DNA from: Chrysopilus asiliformis
Lineage: Eukaryota > Arthropoda > Insecta > Diptera > Rhagionidae
Direction of reading: 5' to 3'
Assembly (NCBI GenBank): GCA_964034945.1
Contig: OZ035961.1
Coordinates: forward strand, 21,567,661-21,631,660
Length of the DNA: 64,000 nt
Of the stretch, positions 61,701 through 64,000 are shown piece by piece. How positions within the stretch are numbered: position 1 is the first letter of the stretch; the number at the start of each line of letters is the position of its first letter. The position numbers were made by a program, and so were the translations under genes. The notes beneath the pieces are model-generated. The model saw nothing but the letters and a program-made list of their open reading frames with translations. It searched no databases and had not been told where the DNA came from.

Positions 61701-63941
61701 CTTAAGAGATGCGTTGAATACCACACGCAACTTTGTCGTCAAGCTGCTCTCTTTTACAACTCCGTGATGAGGTAAATAAAACGTGTTGTCTGCCTTAAGA
61801 TGCTCGTCCGGGATCAACTGCATGTGTCCTAAGTCCAGGTATTGCTGCATGAATTCCTTATAACGTAGACCGAAAGTATGGTCAGACTTGAAGCGACGCT
61901 CCATTTGAAGAAGGCGACGTATCGCTGACGTTCTTGAGTCTCCGAGCTGTAGAGATTTCTCAAATTCTGGCCAAAGTGGAAGTTTAACTACATACCTGCC
62001 TTCACCGTCTCGCTTGTGAGTGACGTCGAAAACGTCTGAACAGCGTTGCTCCTCGGGAGATAAGATCGCAAGTTTCGTAAGCGGTGGTTCTTCCATTTCC
62101 CAAAATTTGCGGAGTTGAGCGACTAAGTCATACAGATGATCCTCGTTGTGAATTTTAGGAATGATCATGTTGCACATGATTGAGGAATCAACAGTTGGTC
62201 CGGACACCAGCCAACCTAGAGCACTGTTTTGAGCTATTGGCGCAGTGTTGGATCCTCTACGTAAACCTTCCTTGATCAAGCAACCGTAGACATCAGCTCC
62301 AACTATGACATCTATAGCAGAAGACTCATTGAATTTGGGGTTGGCTAATGGAATACCTTGTAAGTGAGGCCAATATTTGTTCGGTAAGGAATGCGTTGGA
62401 ATGTTGGCAGTCAACTTGTTCAAAACTAGAGCGTTGATGGGCAAGTTGAATTCGTTGTCGACATTCGAAAGAAGTGTAAACTTTGCAACACCCGATGACA
62501 AACCATTCGTGGAACCTCCTATTCCGACAATGGGTACGTGGACGCGGTGCTTCGCAAGACCAAGTCGTTGAACTAACCGTTCCGTGATAAATGCGCTTTG
62601 AGAACCTTGGTCAATCAACACTTTCACAGTAGCGATTCGACCATCTTTACCTTGAATGGTGGCACAAGCGGTTGGCAACAATACGGATTCGTCGTGGCGA
62701 CAGGCTGACGTATGTGAGCTCGCACTGCTGGAAGCTGGATTTCCCGAAGATCCTGAAGGATGGCTCGTTGAGGGCTGAATTGCACTGCGTTCAGTTGATG
62801 ATGATGGATCGGGTTCGCGAGGTGAATCGCGGTGGATTAAAGTGTGATGACGCTGTTGACAGCGTTGACATCGCTTATCGGAGGGGCAGGCACTGATGGA
62901 GTGATCCGCTTTGAGACAATTGAAGCATAAATGTTCCTTTACGACGAAATCGTAACGCCACGGTGCAGGTTTCTTCTTGAAATTGAAACAAAAGGCAAGA
63001 GGATGATCCTTACGACAAAGGACGCACTTGATGTGGTTGATAGCAAGATGAACTCTGGCACTGTTACGCACGTTTACTTTGGATAAAGATTTCGTTGATT
63101 CTAGAGCTTCCAAGGCACGTAGCTGTGACTCGAGAAACTTCTGAAAATTAACAAATTCCGGAAGATCGGACGAATCACCAATTTTCGCTTCCCATTCTTT
63201 GCGTAGGGATTGATCCAACTTGTGGCTTATTAAGTACACTAACCAATCATCCCACGATTCCACTGGCCGGTCTACGGATTTAAGCGCACGGATGAAGAAC
63301 ATAGTACCGTCTAACAGTTGCTTAAGTTCAGTGGCAGTTCCTTTGGTCATAGCCGGCAGGGCGAAGAAGGTGCGAAAATGGCCATAAACGATGAGCCTTT
63401 TGTGTTCGTATCTTTCAATAAGAGCATCCCAAGCAATTCGATAATTCGCGTTCGTGATGGGGATGTTGCTTAAGATAGACGCGGCGTCACCCCGACAGCA
63501 TGATTTCAAATATTGCAAACGACGGGCCTCAGTTAAACCGACATGCGAACCGATAATGCTCTGAAATATATCGCGAAATTCAGGCCAATCCGTATAAAGT
63601 CCACTAAATTCCGGAATATTTAAACGCGGCAACTGCAAGTCAGATTTGACTGAAGGATTTTCGCTGGGAGTTTCACTCGCGCCTCTACCATTTGACGTTT
63701 CGCGCAACGATGTCAGCATTCTACGTAATTCACTGCAATGTTCGCTGAATTTTTGCTCGGTAAATTCAAATAAATTTTCCGTGAAATAGGCAGCGTGTTC
63801 CTTTTCATCTGAGCTCCTCACACTTGATATTTCCATATGCGTATCGAAAAAACTTTTCCAGTAGTTGTTGAGTAAATCGATTCGACTACTGAGGAAGGCT
63901 TCATCACGATTTGAAGACGCGGTTTTTTTTGTATTCGCCAT
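58779..63941 (-). CDS. BEL/Pao Gag-Pol polyprotein (1720 aa, intact)
   Basis: Domains in order: a DUF1759-type Gag segment (LPRLNIPEFSGLYTDWPEF, from about residue 104); Cys/His zinc knuckles (CVLCRKDHPLAFC, 306-318; CFNCLKADHSISAC, 339-352; CQRCQQRHHTLIH, 358-370); an aspartic protease (LIDQGSQSAFI, D444); reverse transcriptase with the YVDD box at 861-864; and an RNase H/Pao region (GFSDSSEMAYAAAVYL, 1035-1050; TWTDSEVTLHWI). These are followed by an integrase zinc-binding segment (HQV..HGG, C-x2-C near 1383) and core (GVDFAGPF D1418, SDRGTNF D1484, HGGLWEAGVK E1536). A DUF5641-like C-terminus (WQRWSHEYLTELQQRTKW) ends the protein. All catalytic residues looked for are present and there is no stop or frameshift. 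The start Met is followed by a short basic stretch. No envelope ORF follows. The base composition is richer in GC than the surrounding DNA, as expected for a coding mobile element. Confidence 0.93.
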   Translation of the reverse strand: MANTKKTASSNRDEAFLSSRIDLLNNYWKSFFDTHMEISSVRSSDEKEHAAYFTENLFEFTEQKFSEHCSELRRMLTSLRETSNGRGASETPSENPSVKSDLQLPRLNIPEFSGLYTDWPEFRDIFQSIIGSHVGLTEARRLQYLKSCCRGDAASILSNIPITNANYRIAWDALIERYEHKRLIVYGHFRTFFALPAMTKGTATELKQLLDGTMFFIRALKSVDRPVESWDDWLVYLISHKLDQSLRKEWEAKIGDSSDLPEFVNFQKFLESQLRALEALESTKSLSKVNVRNSARVHLAINHIKCVLCRKDHPLAFCFNFKKKPAPWRYDFVVKEHLCFNCLKADHSISACPSDKRCQRCQQRHHTLIHRDSPREPDPSSSTERSAIQPSTSHPSGSSGNPASSSASSHTSACRHDESVLLPTACATIQGKDGRIATVKVLIDQGSQSAFITERLVQRLGLAKHRVHVPIVGIGGSTNGLSSGVAKFTLLSNVDNEFNLPINALVLNKLTANIPTHSLPNKYWPHLQGIPLANPKFNESSAIDVIVGADVYGCLIKEGLRRGSNTAPIAQNSALGWLVSGPTVDSSIMCNMIIPKIHNEDHLYDLVAQLRKFWEMEEPPLTKLAILSPEEQRCSDVFDVTHKRDGEGRYVVKLPLWPEFEKSLQLGDSRTSAIRRLLQMERRFKSDHTFGLRYKEFMQQYLDLGHMQLIPDEHLKADNTFYLPHHGVVKESSLTTKLRVVFNASLKTTNGYSLNDRLCNGPKLQLDLTLVLSRWRQFPVAFCADIVKMYRQVAVDNESANMQRIVWRSSPDQPIQDYWLQTVTYGTKPAAYLAIRSLIQLAEDEGHRYPLGAQFIRNCLYVDDFLAGAENVSSAMEAQSQLVNILKCGGFVLQKWSSNKSELLQQADSNPESRSMLINEAENEHGILGLLWCPRTDRLGFKVNLPQLSGTVTKRTVLSDASRLFDPLGWLTPVIVTAKIWFQQLWLLKLSWDDALPTQFIIKWLRYRNELPCLQEFSIPRWVFTQSERSYELHGFSDSSEMAYAAAVYLRIVQPNGEVKFSLIMGKSKVAPIKRISLPRLELQGAVLLTRLLCSILNVYSHHKIKIFTWTDSEVTLHWINNHASRWKTFVANRVSEIQTSLPNAEWRHIPSGDNPADCASRGVFPSEIQQQELWWKGPQWIYGSPDTWPRNLILPESDHVKREEKTSCTTLTTTRAAHGELLSSFSSLTRLCRITALCLRFVHNLRGKRKDKGVYGYLTYHEYLNALKLWVRIIQQNCFWQEFDDLKSKGLIHRRSPLSRLNPVLDTEGLLRVNGRLKFARLSDDIKHPIILPKNNHLTLLIISQAHQVTLHGGVQSTLNRIRRQFWIIDGRNQVSKKIRQCVTCIRHRGIVLQQQMAPLPVERTTPKRPFLHTGVDFAGPFPIKMAKGRGQRSTKGYICVFVCFVTKALHLEVANDLSTEAFLNCFKRFVARRGLCSDLYSDRGTNFIGANSELQSKLYQHNKERYSIASFLASQGTTWHFGPPSAPHHGGLWEAGVKSVKYHLKRCIGDTICTFEEMTTLLAQIEAVLNSRPLCRLTNDPEDPVPLTPGHFLIGEPLLSVPEPNLLESNVNRLTRWQLIERMHQQFWQRWSHEYLTELQQRTKWITPTPQLQIDDIVLIKDERTPPTKWPLARVIALHPGRDQLVRVVTLKTKNSTFKRPIAKLCILPVRDPNEEHH

Positions 63942-64000
63942 GAAATTTGCGATTAAACTTCCCGTAGCATAAGCTCGATTATATAATTGCGCAGCACTCA
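63942..64000 (-). other. 5' leader of BEL/Pao element (partial)
   Basis: It lies between the Gag-Pol ATG and the window edge. The 5' LTR and primer-binding site are not included or cannot be delimited. Confidence 0.5.

Larger units (their letters stand above)
58374..64000 (-). mobile_element. BEL/Pao LTR retrotransposon, cut by window edge
   Basis: The element is on the minus strand: a 5' leader enters from the right edge, followed by an intact Gag-Pol ORF and a 3' LTR (58374-58745). The 5' LTR is not in the window, so LTR identity and target duplication cannot be tested. It lies 88 bp from the CACTA-like element's right TIR. Confidence 0.88.

Noticed and set aside
60208..62896. Plus-strand ORFs of 60-83 codons over the BEL/Pao gene
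   Set aside because: Shadow frames of the 1720-codon minus-strand polyprotein.

Overview
The window is insect genomic DNA and probably dipteran. It is AT-rich, its genes have introns with canonical GT/AG borders, it carries a tandem cluster of chemoreceptor-like seven-transmembrane genes, and its repeats include an abundant family built like the fly INE-1/DINE-1 elements. No rRNA, tRNA or CRISPR was recognised, and there are no bacterial-style operons. The species is not identifiable from the sequence alone.

Layout. (1) 1-9 kb holds three paralogous, same-strand (minus) gustatory-receptor-like genes. Each has one long exon of 346-348 codons that ends at a splice donor in the same place; no terminal exon was found. 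A 1.3-kb CACTA-like element, a 120-bp tandem repeat, a long hairpin and several dispersed repeats lie between them. (2) 9-19 kb has no recognisable host gene but many small DNA elements: two foldback MITEs that share a core, a TTAA-flanked MITE, a near-perfect 92-bp palindrome and TIR elements of about 0.5 and 1 kb. (3) 19.2-22.4 kb is a complete but internally deleted Ty3/gypsy retrotransposon with identical 89-bp LTRs, a CTAT target duplication and an 847-codon ORF that stays open through the deletions. (4) 22.6-48.5 kb is mostly intergenic repeat: INE-1-like copies (three in tandem), piggyBac-like MITEs, a deleted mariner, an element with a PHD-finger relic, and an 838-bp element with perfect 28-bp TIRs. 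(5) 48,558-58,285 is a 9.7-kb CACTA/EnSpm-like (CMC superfamily) DNA transposon with perfect 14-bp TIRs. (6) 58,374 to the right edge is a BEL/Pao LTR retrotransposon with an intact 1720-residue Gag-Pol; its 5' LTR lies outside the window.

The most notable object is the 9.7-kb transposon. It encodes an intact 817-residue DDE-type transposase, and that gene sits inside the first intron of a second, ten-exon gene on the same strand. All nine exon joins of the second gene keep phase, giving a 530-residue protein with a SAM-like N-terminus and a SAMD3-like C-terminal part. One end carries ten copies of a 98-bp unit packed with TTTACTGGGA-type motifs; the other end carries shorter arrays of the same motif. 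The 1.3-kb element in the receptor cluster has the same type of ends and TA flanks, and a relic resembling the C-terminus of the second protein, so at least two families of this kind appear to be present. Boundaries of dispersed repeats are by-eye and approximate; exon and TIR coordinates were counted base by base.
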